Source of the DNA: an uncultured Clostridia bacterium
GTDB lineage: Bacteria; Bacillota; Clostridia; Monoglobales; Monoglobaceae
Assembly: GCA_934463175.1 (NCBI GenBank)
Contig: CAKSIW010000039.1
Span: forward strand, 1-24,556
Length of the DNA stretch: 24,556 nt
Direction: 5' to 3'
A program made the position numbers and the translations under genes. This document shows positions 6,989 through 13,841 of this stretch, in pieces; positions within the stretch are counted from its first letter, which is position 1; every line of letters begins with the position of its first letter. The notes beneath the pieces are model-generated. The model had not been told where the DNA came from and did not search any database. It was given only the letters and a program-made list of their open reading frames with translations.

Positions 6989-7563
6989 GAATTAACAATG
7001 CCCAGCAAGTTATTCAAAAAGGAAATTTCATCGTCATGCAGTTTTGGCAAATCCACAATTGAACGATTATGGCTGTAGAATTTTCTTTCCCACGTTTCAA
7101 GAGATATATTGTTATTAAGTTTATATCTTATTTCCAATACGGTTTTATACACTCCTGTCGGTGCGTGATTACACACATCTCCCAAAAAAGTCCACCAGTG
7201 CATATATGTCGACCGTATATCGCGATCCTTGCTGACATTAAGACTTTCGATTATCAGCTCCATGTCGCGAAAAAAGGATATGCTTACGCCGTCGTCACAC
7301 TGCCGCTCTGTGTCACCGCACCTGCCCTTGTCAATAAAATATTTTATAATTTCACATGCTTCATGGAATACATTGCTGCATTCAAAAATTCCGACATAAT
7401 CCGGAAACATGGTTATGATTGCGGCAACCCATTTCTGTCCGCTGCTCAGGCTGTCATCATTGAATATGCAAAGTACCTTATATGCTTCATACCAATTGCC
7501 GTTGTTTCTGAGCTGATATTCTCTGCCGCACAGCACTGCCTTTACAGGCAGCCGCTCAATCAT
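6985..7563 (-). CDS. Gp15-family tail protein (192 aa)
   Basis: Starts MIERLPVKAVLCGREYQLRN and overlaps the preceding tail gene by eight bases. The segment YMHWWTFLGDVCN followed by LETWERKFYSHNRSIVDLP is characteristic of the bacteriophage Gp15 family (Pfam Phage_Gp15). That gene normally follows a small chaperone-like gene and precedes the tape measure gene, as here. The family is thought to act as the second tail assembly chaperone, like gpGT of lambda. No slippery heptamer is seen at the overlap, so it is translated by coupling rather than frameshifting. Its stop codon lies in the -35 box of the next promoter. Confidence 0.85.
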   Translation of the reverse strand: MIERLPVKAVLCGREYQLRNNGNWYEAYKVLCIFNDDSLSSGQKWVAAIITMFPDYVGIFECSNVFHEACEIIKYFIDKGRCGDTERQCDDGVSISFFRDMELIIESLNVSKDRDIRSTYMHWWTFLGDVCNHAPTGVYKTVLEIRYKLNNNISLETWERKFYSHNRSIVDLPKLHDDEISFLNNLLGIVNS

Positions 7564-7984
7564 TTATATACTCCTCAATATATTCAATGAAGTTTTTATT
7601 CTCCTTGTCAATGGTCATAGTTATCCGCGGTGTGATTGCTTCCAAGAAAATTGTTACAAAATATTTTCCGCCGATTATTGTCAGCGGAGCACAAAATTGA
7701 AACACAGCACCACTCACCGCATTTCCGAAAGCATAATCAACTTCACTGCAAACAACCTGATTCATTTCATCAATTGCTTTTATATATGCAGCCGCATCCA
7801 CTTTTCCTTCAGGTTTATACGAAAGCTTATCAAGCTTTTCGGCAATCCTTTTTTCAACATCAAGCAGCCTCTGCGGCAAAAGCGGGTCTGTCGGGTTAAA
7901 ATATATTGTAATGCTTTTTTTCCTATCTTCAAAATATATTTCAAACGGCACAAGACCGCTTGAAACAGATACTTTCCCTGCCAT
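7556..7984 (-). CDS. Putative tail assembly chaperone (142 aa)
   Basis: Starts MAGKVSVSSGLVPFEIYFED after AAGGAGG. It is a small, mixed alpha/beta protein, 142 residues long, between the tail tube gene and the Gp15-type gene; this is the position of gpG-like tail assembly chaperones. Residues 30-60 (NPTDPLLPQRLLDVEKRIAE) resemble the start of the helical part of that group, in which the protein binds the tape measure protein. Assignment rests on position and size more than on a clear motif. Confidence 0.7.
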   Translation of the reverse strand: MAGKVSVSSGLVPFEIYFEDRKKSITIYFNPTDPLLPQRLLDVEKRIAEKLDKLSYKPEGKVDAAAYIKAIDEMNQVVCSEVDYAFGNAVSGAVFQFCAPLTIIGGKYFVTIFLEAITPRITMTIDKENKNFIEYIEEYIND

Positions 7985-8006
7985 ATTTTATCCTCCTTAA
8001 TTTTTG

Positions 8007-8024
8007 GGGCGGCAAAAACCGCCC
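8007..8024 (-). other. GC-rich hairpin directly after the tail tube gene
   Basis: On the minus strand GGGCGG-TTTTTG-CCGCCC forms a 6-bp GC-only stem starting seven bases after the tail tube stop. It is followed by CAAAAATT, not a T run, so it is not a normal terminator. A very similar hairpin follows the major capsid gene. An mRNA-stabilising or processing role is inferred. Confidence 0.55.
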
Positions 8025-8031
8025 GCATAGT

Positions 8032-8637
8032 TTATGCCGCCGCTGTGAATGTCGGCACACCGTCTGCAAATGTAACGGTTCCCGATTTAATATCGTTTGA
8101 ATAAAGAACTTCAATCGGCATGTCAACATACGCACTGCCGCCGATTGACGTAATGTTAATCGTGCAGTTTTTCTGAAGCTCTGCTTCAAATGCGCCGCTC
8201 GCTCCGCCGTTAATATAGGCATAAACAATAAGAACCTCAAACTGCGAAAGCAGTTCGGGGGTTTTGTTCTGCCATATCCTGTGAAGCTTGAAGTTCAGCT
8301 TTGAACCGCCCTTAACCGTGTTCGGGTCAAATGTCTGATTCGGTTCCCACTTTGTGACCGAAGTCTCCGTAACTCCGCAAATATCAGTTATTGTCTCGGT
8401 ATTGGGGTTAGTCTCAATTGCACTTTCTTCAACACCTCTGCCGACAAGCTCCCATTCGGGTTCTGCACTTGTTCCGACATTCACAAACGTAATCAATAGT
8501 TTTCTTGCGGCTTTAATGCCGCTTCCGACGTTAAAATCTGTTGCTGCTGCCATAATTTCATTACCTCCCGCATTTAAAGTTTTTGTTTCCTGTTCCGCTG
8601 TGCTGTCTGCCGCCTCAGCGTTTTTTGTATTTGACAT
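8032..8637 (-). CDS. Major tail (tube) protein (201 aa, or 173 aa from internal start)
   Basis: Located between the tail terminator and chaperone genes. Residues 35-201 have the small beta-rich, Gly/Thr/Asn-rich composition of siphovirus tube proteins, with NVGSGIKAARKLLITFVNVG near the start and alternating strands to the end. The first 28 residues (MSNTKNAEAADSTAEQETK then TLNAGGNEI) are low-complexity and charged. Two starts each have a strong ribosome binding site: GAGGAGG before the ATG at 8637 and GGGAGG before an in-frame ATG at 8553. Either a 201- or 173-residue form, or both, may be made. It polymerises around the tape measure to form the tail tube. Confidence 0.8.
   Translation of the reverse strand: MSNTKNAEAADSTAEQETKTLNAGGNEIMAAATDFNVGSGIKAARKLLITFVNVGTSAEPEWELVGRGVEESAIETNPNTETITDICGVTETSVTKWEPNQTFDPNTVKGGSKLNFKLHRIWQNKTPELLSQFEVLIVYAYINGGASGAFEAELQKNCTINITSIGGSAYVDMPIEVLYSNDIKSGTVTFADGVPTFTAAA
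8551..8568 (-). promoter_or_regulatory. Internal ribosome binding site and start in the tail tube gene
   Basis: GGGAGGT followed by nine bases and ATG (8553-8551), in frame within the tail tube gene and encoding MAAATDFNVGSG. It is at least as good as the site used for the upstream ATG at 8637, so the shorter protein may be the main product. Confidence 0.6.
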
Positions 8638-8649
8638 ATTTTTACCTCC

Positions 8650-9075
8650 TCAAAGCCCCAAGCCGTTGCTTTTTTCATATTTCAAACTGAGCTGAATCTG
8701 ATATGTTCCAACGTCCCAGCCGTCCGTCAGATCCATGAGCATAATGTTTGCAACATCAAGTGCTTCAACCGTCATGTCCTCGCCTATATCGGGAAAAATT
8801 CCCCTGTCGCAGTTGTCCTCAACCCAGTCACAGAAGCCCTCAAGAAAATCATAGTTTTCCTGCCGCTCAAATTCCTCCGATATTGCTCGTTTTGCATAAA
8901 ACACATAGCTCTTTACATATGTCTTGTTTCCGTATATATCAGAAGCACGCCTGCCGCCGCCCGACGGAAATAGTGCGTATGAATTAATTCTGTCGTCCGT
9001 CCTGTCGGTCAGTACAATAAGCTCAACGCCCGGATAGCTTTGTATATACTCCTGAAGTCCTTTTAAAACACTCAT
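8650..9075 (-). CDS. Tail terminator protein (141 aa)
   Basis: Starts MSVLKGLQEYIQSYPGVE and overlaps the preceding gene by ATGA. The short N-terminal helix, central beta strands and final MLMDLTDGWDVGTYQIQL segment match the alpha-beta pattern of siphovirus tail terminator or minor capsid proteins of this gene order, where a final strand of type G-x-Y-Q-I-Q-L is typical. It lies between the Gp10-like completion protein and the tube protein. In this class a hexameric ring of the protein stops tube growth and joins tail to head. Confidence 0.75.
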   Translation of the reverse strand: MSVLKGLQEYIQSYPGVELIVLTDRTDDRINSYALFPSGGGRRASDIYGNKTYVKSYVFYAKRAISEEFERQENYDFLEGFCDWVEDNCDRGIFPDIGEDMTVEALDVANIMLMDLTDGWDVGTYQIQLSLKYEKSNGLGL

Positions 9076-9500
9076 TTAAACCCTCTCTTTTTTATGTCAT
9101 CTGCAATGCCTCGCAGAATCACGTCACCTTTGTCTGTCCACATTCGGATTGTCCACAGCCTGCCGCGGAGCGGTGCACCGTCATACTTCAAATCGACGGG
9201 CGGTGACGCAAGGCGTTTGCGTTCACCATCGCGCGCCCACGCACTGCCCGTCTTTGAACTCACCATAAGCTTACCAAACCAAAGATATCGCGCATACGGA
9301 GTGTTGTAAATTATTCTGTCCTCGGTTTCCATGGCGGTGTTTTTCAGCGTTCCTGTCCGAAATGGCGTATATGGATCGGAGTGTCTACGGATTTCATACG
9401 TCAGCTTGGACTGAACATATCCGCGCGGACCTAAACCGAGACCATATATCAGTTCGCTTGCACCCTTCAGCTCAAGCTTAGCCGTGAAATCACCCTTCAT
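9072..9500 (-). CDS. Minor capsid / tail completion protein, HK97 gp10-like (142 aa)
   Basis: Starts MKGDFTAKLELKGASEL with an ATGA overlap. The block DPYTPFRTGTLKNTA, then YNTPYARYLWFGKLMV, is the typical signature of HK97 gp10-like neck proteins and of the minor capsid protein group of clostridial phages (P-x-x-x-G-x-L-x-x-S/T/A ... Y-A-x-Y-x-x-x-G). These proteins join the portal-connector complex to the tail. It is followed by the tail terminator gene, as usual. Confidence 0.8.
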   Translation of the reverse strand: MKGDFTAKLELKGASELIYGLGLGPRGYVQSKLTYEIRRHSDPYTPFRTGTLKNTAMETEDRIIYNTPYARYLWFGKLMVSSKTGSAWARDGERKRLASPPVDLKYDGAPLRGRLWTIRMWTDKGDVILRGIADDIKKRGFK

Positions 9501-9841
9501 CTGCCGTTGACCCTCCAGTGCCTGATTTGCGGACTGCCGATATTATTCAGTCTGAAACCCGTCACAGTATATGCTTTGCCGAAAAGCTCTTCAAGCTCGG
9601 CTTTTGATTTGACCGCCGTATTCATGCAGCCGCGCACAATCAGGTCTCCGATTTTCAAATTCAGCTCCGCACTGCTGAGACTTGAAAGGGGGATCCTGAC
9701 AACAAGTGAATCTGCGGAGCTTATGCCGCTTTTTGCCTCGTCAAACTTGGTTTCCTCGCTCCAAAACACACCGCGTATAATTTTCGGCGAATATGTGCCG
9801 TTCTGCTTGGTTAAAATTGTGCAATCCGCATTTGTCAGCAT
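9497..9841 (-). CDS. Head-tail connector/stopper-like protein (114 aa)
   Basis: Starts MLTNADCTILTKQNGTYS, overlapping the previous gene by seven bases. The protein has the small beta-barrel look of head-closure proteins: it opens with a TNADCTI stretch, has a strand-rich middle (GVFWSEETK, SLVVRIPLSS, KIGDLIVRGC) and ends HWRVNGR. The motif GD-x-I-V-x-G in front of a short helix and a final H-W-x-V is familiar from clostridial phage head-tail joining proteins (possibly the group called DUF6751). Position after the connector and before the gp10-like gene supports the head-closure role. Confidence 0.7.
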   Translation of the reverse strand: MLTNADCTILTKQNGTYSPKIIRGVFWSEETKFDEAKSGISSADSLVVRIPLSSLSSAELNLKIGDLIVRGCMNTAVKSKAELEELFGKAYTVTGFRLNNIGSPQIRHWRVNGR

Positions 9842-10203
9842 ATTTCCACCCCCGCATATAAAAGCCCCGTGCCGGCAAGGCGGCGCGTTATGGTTTTCCG
9901 GATATTCTCAGAGCTGCACACACCGTCCTCCTCGCGGTAGCTCACGCTGTAACCGTCAATGCTCTCGGAGGCGATTCTGCCCGTTGTGCCTGCACGGAAA
10001 AGCAGCTCCGCCGTCTCGCATACCGCAGAGAACACTCTTTCGCGCAGATTCTCGGGAACATCTGAGGTCAGGCACGATTCCACCTCGCGCCATGCCTGTG
10101 CAATATACCGCTCAAATTCCTCGGGTGCAAGCTGCGCCGTATGCCCTCCGCAATATGTGTTGTAGTAATATTCATATGTCAGAACATTCTTCATCTGCAC
10201 CAT
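9835..10203 (-). CDS. Head-tail connector, gp6/YqbG-like (119-122 aa)
   Basis: Mainly helical; residues 20-80 read EEFERYIAQAWREVESCL and then a helix with CETAELLFRAGTTGRIAS. The later IDGYSVSYREEDG is typical of phage adaptor proteins that sit under the portal (x-A-x-C-E-x-A-E-L-x-x-R ... S-E-x-x-D-G-Y-S-V-x-Y). Two starts are possible: ATG at 10203 (MVQMKN) or ATG at 10194 (MKNVLTYEYYYN). The gene overlaps the end of a small basic open frame. Confidence 0.8.
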   Translation of the reverse strand: MVQMKNVLTYEYYYNTYCGGHTAQLAPEEFERYIAQAWREVESCLTSDVPENLRERVFSAVCETAELLFRAGTTGRIASESIDGYSVSYREEDGVCSSENIRKTITRRLAGTGLLYAGVEIC

Positions 10204-10330
10204 TGCCCCTTTCGGGCGATTTCTCCGCCTTTGCCGTCCTTCTGCCGCCTGCCTTCTGCGGCTTCTGCGCCTTTTTCGCCTTTGCCGTGGATTCTGCCGC
10301 CGGCTTATGCTTCAATCCGACTGTTCGCAT
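10172..10330 (-). CDS. Small basic Lys/Ala-rich protein (52 aa)
   Basis: The space after the major capsid gene contains an open frame with ATG at 10330 and a GGGGG ribosome binding site eight bases upstream. It encodes MRTVGLKHKPAAESTAKAKK and ends in ADEECSDI. It is rich in Lys and Ala, with repeats of type T-A-K-A, and overlaps the connector start by about 30 bases. Small Lys/Ala-rich proteins of unknown function occur at this place in other Firmicutes phages. Low complexity means it could also be a chance frame. Confidence 0.45.
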   Translation of the reverse strand: MRTVGLKHKPAAESTAKAKKAQKPQKAGGRRTAKAEKSPERGNGADEECSDI

Positions 10331-10359
10331 TGTTCATGCCCCCTTTCAGCATTGTTTTG

Positions 10360-10378
10360 GGGCGGCTTGCCGCCGCCC
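10360..10378 (-). other. GC-rich hairpin directly after the major capsid gene
   Basis: On the minus strand GGGCGGC-GGCAA-GCCGCCC gives a perfect 7-bp stem starting eight bases after the capsid stop codon. It is followed by CAAAACAA rather than a T run. It closely resembles the hairpin after the tail tube gene in sequence, spacing and following bases. Confidence 0.6.
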
Positions 10379-10386
10379 TCGTTTAA

Positions 10387-11283
10387 TCAGTTTGTTGACG
10401 AATGCAGATATACTCCGCACGCCTTGTTTTCATATACGTCACAAAGACCATATGAACGGTAGAAGAACTTCCAGCCGTCGGACGACTGATTCTCCTGAGG
10501 TGATATAACCTTATTCACAACGTGCTTCTGATACTGAAGAGCCGCACTCTTTTCAACAACCATGAAGTTGATGTTCTTGCCCGATGAGCTCTTGACAAAG
10601 TGTCCGCCCTTTTCGTTCACGCCCGAGCTTGCCGATGTGTCGGTTGTGCCGTCATAAAGGTCAATCGCAGTGTAGAAGCGGCTCTGCGGAACCTTGACAA
10701 TCTGTGCAAAGGAATCAAGAACCGCCTTTGATTTTGTTGTATCAACATTCATAACAAGGTTATAAAGTGTCGGTGTGATGAAGAGGACGCGGCTTTCAGC
10801 ATTGACCTCCTTCTCGTCCAGTGCGTTCTGTGCCGCAATGAGAGCGGCGAGTGTTCCCGTGCCGTCTGTGAGGGCTGCCGCTGTTGCCGCGGTTATGCCC
10901 GTTGTCCCTGCATACTGTGCAAAGCGGAATGCGTCAATTTCGGGTGCAGCCTTTGTGCGGATAAACTCGCTTGAAAGCTGACCGAATGCAATTCCCGCAG
11001 TTTCCTCATTGTCCATTGCGTCAACCGTGAATGCGCGTCCTCTGTCATAGTTGAATTGAACGGTTTCGTTTGTGAGTGTGATGTCACCGCTGACATATCC
11101 GTTCGCGCGGCTGTAATCCGCAAGACCGTCCATGCTCATTTTGGGAATTATGATTTCGTTTGCGTTTGCGCCCATACGGATAAGACGGTTGCTGCCGTCA
11201 AGCACCGATGTCACGGACGCAGCCTTATAGACCTCATCAAGCAGGTCTATGTATTTCTGGAATTTTGTGATTGAATTTGCCAT
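10387..11283 (-). CDS. Major capsid protein (298 aa)
   Basis: Starts MANSITKFQKYIDLLDEVY after AAAAGGAGAAATTTT. It directly follows the Gp20-type scaffold gene and precedes the connectors. The order fits HK97-fold capsid proteins of Firmicutes phages: an N-terminal arm with SVTSVLDGSNRLIRMGANAN, a region GLADYSRANGYVSGDITLT with the E-loop strands, the helix AMDNEETAGIAFGQ, a central A domain with VLFITPTLYNLVMN, and a C-terminal strand ending in YENKACGVYLHSS. It forms the icosahedral shell. A GC-rich hairpin follows the stop, perhaps to raise mRNA stability. Confidence 0.9.
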   Translation of the reverse strand: MANSITKFQKYIDLLDEVYKAASVTSVLDGSNRLIRMGANANEIIIPKMSMDGLADYSRANGYVSGDITLTNETVQFNYDRGRAFTVDAMDNEETAGIAFGQLSSEFIRTKAAPEIDAFRFAQYAGTTGITAATAAALTDGTGTLAALIAAQNALDEKEVNAESRVLFITPTLYNLVMNVDTTKSKAVLDSFAQIVKVPQSRFYTAIDLYDGTTDTSASSGVNEKGGHFVKSSSGKNINFMVVEKSAALQYQKHVVNKVISPQENQSSDGWKFFYRSYGLCDVYENKACGVYLHSSTN

Positions 11284-11302
11284 AAAATTTCTCCTTTTCT
11301 GT

Positions 11303-11875
11303 TTAATTTTTAAGCGGAGGCAAGCCCATAATTTCTCTTATGTCATTGCCTGCATTTGCGGTGTCGCCGCCCGAATGTGACACCACCCCGGGGACACCGC
11401 CCTCGGGAAGAAACAGGTTGTCACGTCCCTGTGTGAGATCTGCGAAAATATCCTTGTCCGACTTTCCCTCGTTTGCCTTGTCCTCCAAAGCCCTGCGGAA
11501 CTCGGAGAGCAGACCCTCACGCGTGAAGTCGTTCAGAAAATTTGCCTCACCGCACGCCGCACCGAATCTGTCGGCGACCGCCTTTTCGCGGACTGCCGCT
11601 TCATCTGCCGCCTTGCGTTCATCAATGGTCTTTTGCAGCTCTTCAAGCTTTTCCTTCATTTTTTCTGCCTCACCCACTGAATCACGCAGACTGCCGATTT
11701 CGGTTTCATATTCCGAAACCTTTTTCCGAGCCTCATCAATCTCAGACCTTGCGTCCTTCAGGTCGTTTTGCACCCTCTGCGCCTTTTCGGTCTCCTTGCC
11801 GTATAGCGTCATTGCCGCCTCAAGCTGTTCGGGCGTCGCCTCGGCAAAAATTGCCTTAATGTCCTCTCTTTTCAT
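11303..11875 (-). CDS. Capsid scaffolding protein, Gp20 family (190 aa)
   Basis: Starts MKREDIKAIFAEATPEQLEA with GAAAGGAAAAG upstream. Residues 30-125 are an unbroken coiled coil rich in Lys, Glu and Asp. The C-terminal 50 residues are disordered-looking and contain NDIREIMGLPPLKN, the short capsid-binding-like tail common in Firmicutes phage scaffolds (phage minor structural protein GP20 family). It directly precedes the major capsid gene. It guides assembly of the procapsid and then leaves the shell. Upstream, 11882-11966 contains a small CGAGG/CCTCG hairpin (11905-11921) and a terminator, but no clear promoter. Confidence 0.88.
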   Translation of the reverse strand: MKREDIKAIFAEATPEQLEAAMTLYGKETEKAQRVQNDLKDARSEIDEARKKVSEYETEIGSLRDSVGEAEKMKEKLEELQKTIDERKAADEAAVREKAVADRFGAACGEANFLNDFTREGLLSEFRRALEDKANEGKSDKDIFADLTQGRDNLFLPEGGVPGVVSHSGGDTANAGNDIREIMGLPPLKN

Positions 11876-11966
11876 TTCTTTTCCTTTCTGCCTACGCTTT
11901 TTTACGAGGTCGCGTTCCTCGCGGCTTGACCGTTTTACGTCTCATCAACTGACGAATTTAGGGTAT

Positions 11967-11995
11967 AAAAAAAGAGCTTACACATGTAAACTCTT
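11967..11995 (-). terminator. Intrinsic terminator after the zinc-ribbon gene
   Basis: On the minus strand AAGAGTTTAC and GTAAGCTCTT form a 10-bp stem (one T-G pair) around ATGT, running into TTTTTTT. It lies about 24 bases after the 52-aa gene and before the scaffold gene, inside the head operon. Confidence 0.8.
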
Positions 11996-12018
11996 GATTT
12001 ATTAAATTTTAGTTAGAA

Positions 12019-12177
12019 TTAATCAATGTTTATTTTTGTACCACAGCTACTGCACACAAAACAATGTGTTGTCTGCGGCTCTGTACCGCTGACAGACCGG
12101 TAAACACCTTTGCCACATTCGTCGCATACAACTTTTTCGCCATTCCTTAATTTGTTTAGAAGTTCAAGTATGTTCAT
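12019..12177 (-). CDS. Small zinc-ribbon protein, candidate immunity partner (52 aa)
   Basis: ATG at 12177 follows GGAGGTAAGGTGA, in which TAA is the stop of the minor head/toxin gene. It encodes MNILELLNKLRNGEKVVCDE, with CDEC at 18-21 and a second pair at 41-46 (CSSC type), and ends KINID. The four cysteines form a likely zinc ribbon after a short amphipathic helix. Very small proteins of this form (xxLLxKLRNGEKxxC) are often found beside toxin loci in Firmicutes, in my recollection. It directly follows the toxin-tail domain, shares its AT-rich composition and is followed by a terminator, so an immunity or regulatory function is inferred, not shown. Confidence 0.75.
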   Translation of the reverse strand: MNILELLNKLRNGEKVVCDECGKGVYRSVSGTEPQTTHCFVCSSCGTKINID

Positions 12178-12182
12178 TCACC

Positions 12183-13841
12183 TTACCTCCATTTATACTC
12201 TGGATAAAGTCTTTTTACTGTTTTTATTATATTCCGTAAATCTCCTATTGTCAATATTTTTTTTGTATGCTTCAACTCTTGACAAAAGCAAACACATTCT
12301 GCCCATTGATTTCCACCTATCTTTCTTTCAATATGTGTGACCTCGTGTATTATTGTTTCAGCGGTTTTTCTTATGGTTTTTGTGTTTAACGCATAGATAT
12401 ATATATGATTTCCGATAGCCATTCCCCGTGTGCTTTCAGGCGTCATTTCCTTGCCATAATAAATATCTACTGTGGTTGCGTGGCTTGCGATATAATCCAT
12501 CGCACTTTTTCCAACCTCCGATTTGTTTAATTCTTTATAAATACTTTTTGTTGTGATAACATCACCTTTTAATGGTGTCCAGTTTGTTACACAATCCGAA
12601 AACCTCGCTGTATTAACAACAACTCTTTTATTCGCCGCAACCGCCTTCTGAGCCGTTGACCTGCCCCAGCTTTTAATGCCGTTTTCGGTCTCGGCTGAAA
12701 ACGCCGCACAGCGTGAGCTGTCATATCGCAAGCCCGTCTGGCTGCACAAATCGCGCAGCTTTTCCTCACGCTTTTTGAGCAGAGCCGAGGAATGCTCAAA
12801 GTCCGCCTTCAAGCCCGACCGCAGCTCACCCTCCGGTGCATTCCCGATTGCCTCATCAAGTGCCACGAGCTCACGCTTGCTCGCCTTCACGGAGCGTTCA
12901 AGCCGCCGCCGATAATCCACAGCACGCCAGAGCGGCACATCCTCGCCCTCATATCTGACCGTCTGCCCGTTCAGCGCGGCAAGCTGCGCGTCCGTGTATG
13001 CCCTCACGGATATTCCCTCAAAGAACATATGCCAGTTATGACGGCAATTCGCCCCCATAAAGCCCGTGACAGTGCCATATCCGATGTCGGACAGCGACAG
13101 ATAGCCGCGCCGACCTCTGCGGCTCACAATTCTGCCCTGCCACTCCGCGTGGTCGGGTCTCGCTCCGCTGTGCGCCGTGATTTCCATAAGGTCACACTCA
13201 AGCTCGTCCGCACGCATTGTCTGAAGCTGCCCTGCGGTCTGATTGACGCCCGTCAGCACACTCCGCCTCACCGCCGTGTCAAGCCTGTCGGCATATCCCG
13301 AAGGATATACAACGCTCACGCCCTGACCTGCGGCATATCTGACCGCGTTGCGTATTGCTGTGTTATAGTCGAACGCACCGCTTGACACCTGCATATGCGC
13401 AAGGTCACACGCCCGTATGTATGCCGCCTGACTTGTGACAGCACACGTCTTTGTCAGATTGACCGCCTCAGTGCTCGTCTTGGAAAGTGCCGCCTCCCAT
13501 ATCCTGACCATTGACGGCGAAAGCGCGCCGAAGCGTTCCGCGTCAAGCCCTGCCGCACGGATAACGCCGTCTCCGTAATTGAAAATTTCACCCTCCGCGT
13601 CCTCAAATGCCCTCCGGATCTCGCTTTCCATTCTGCCTGTCTCACGGCTCAGCCTGCGCACAATATCGCGGTACAGAAGCCCCGACTGCTGCGCCTTTTC
13701 AAGCTGCCACACCGCCGTTTCGGTCAGCGCGGACGGATTTTTCACCATACGCCGCACAATGTCGCGGATAATGCTTTCCTGAAGCTCCTTGTGAACCGTC
13801 AGGGTATCAAGCATATATTCAAGATATTCGGGCGTAATCAT
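12183..13841 (-). CDS. Minor head protein (minor capsid protein 2/MuF-like) with C-terminal HExxH toxin-like domain (552 aa)
   Basis: Starts MITPEYLEYMLDTL and overlaps the portal by ATGA. Residues 1-300 carry the phage minor capsid protein 2 signature: ITAHSGARPDHAEWQGRIVS, then GYGTVTGFMGANCRHNWHMF. Residues 310-370 form a coiled coil. From about residue 395 the DNA turns visibly AT-rich and encodes a separate domain with HEVTHIE at 499-505 and WAEC at 513-516, the pattern of a gluzincin (two His and a Glu binding zinc, catalytic Glu500). Heads carry such proteins inside the capsid and can inject them with the DNA. The layout matches MuF polymorphic toxins of temperate phages. Peptidase substrate is unknown. 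Confidence 0.85.
   Translation of the reverse strand: MITPEYLEYMLDTLTVHKELQESIIRDIVRRMVKNPSALTETAVWQLEKAQQSGLLYRDIVRRLSRETGRMESEIRRAFEDAEGEIFNYGDGVIRAAGLDAERFGALSPSMVRIWEAALSKTSTEAVNLTKTCAVTSQAAYIRACDLAHMQVSSGAFDYNTAIRNAVRYAAGQGVSVVYPSGYADRLDTAVRRSVLTGVNQTAGQLQTMRADELECDLMEITAHSGARPDHAEWQGRIVSRRGRRGYLSLSDIGYGTVTGFMGANCRHNWHMFFEGISVRAYTDAQLAALNGQTVRYEGEDVPLWRAVDYRRRLERSVKASKRELVALDEAIGNAPEGELRSGLKADFEHSSALLKKREEKLRDLCSQTGLRYDSSRCAAFSAETENGIKSWGRSTAQKAVAANKRVVVNTARFSDCVTNWTPLKGDVITTKSIYKELNKSEVGKSAMDYIASHATTVDIYYGKEMTPESTRGMAIGNHIYIYALNTKTIRKTAETIIHEVTHIERKIGGNQWAECVCFCQELKHTKKILTIGDLRNIIKTVKRLYPEYKWR

Noticed and set aside
7556..7570. Programmed frameshift between the tail chaperone and Gp15 genes
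   Set aside because: The overlap ATGATTGA has no slippery heptamer, and the second gene has its own ATG; ordinary translational coupling explains it.
9507..10508. A 333-codon plus-strand open frame opposite the head-tail connector genes
   Set aside because: Its product is Cys/Arg/Pro-rich without a recognisable domain, it has no good ribosome binding site, and the minus strand holds clear overlapping phage genes.
11905..11921. CGAGG/CCTCG hairpin before the scaffold gene as a terminator or riboswitch
   Set aside because: Only five base pairs, no T run on the minus strand, and no recognised riboswitch features.
11962..11990. Promoter-like TTTACA-N17-TATACC ahead of the scaffold gene
   Set aside because: The -10 box has only four of six matches and the elements are part of the terminator stem and T run; similarity is likely chance.
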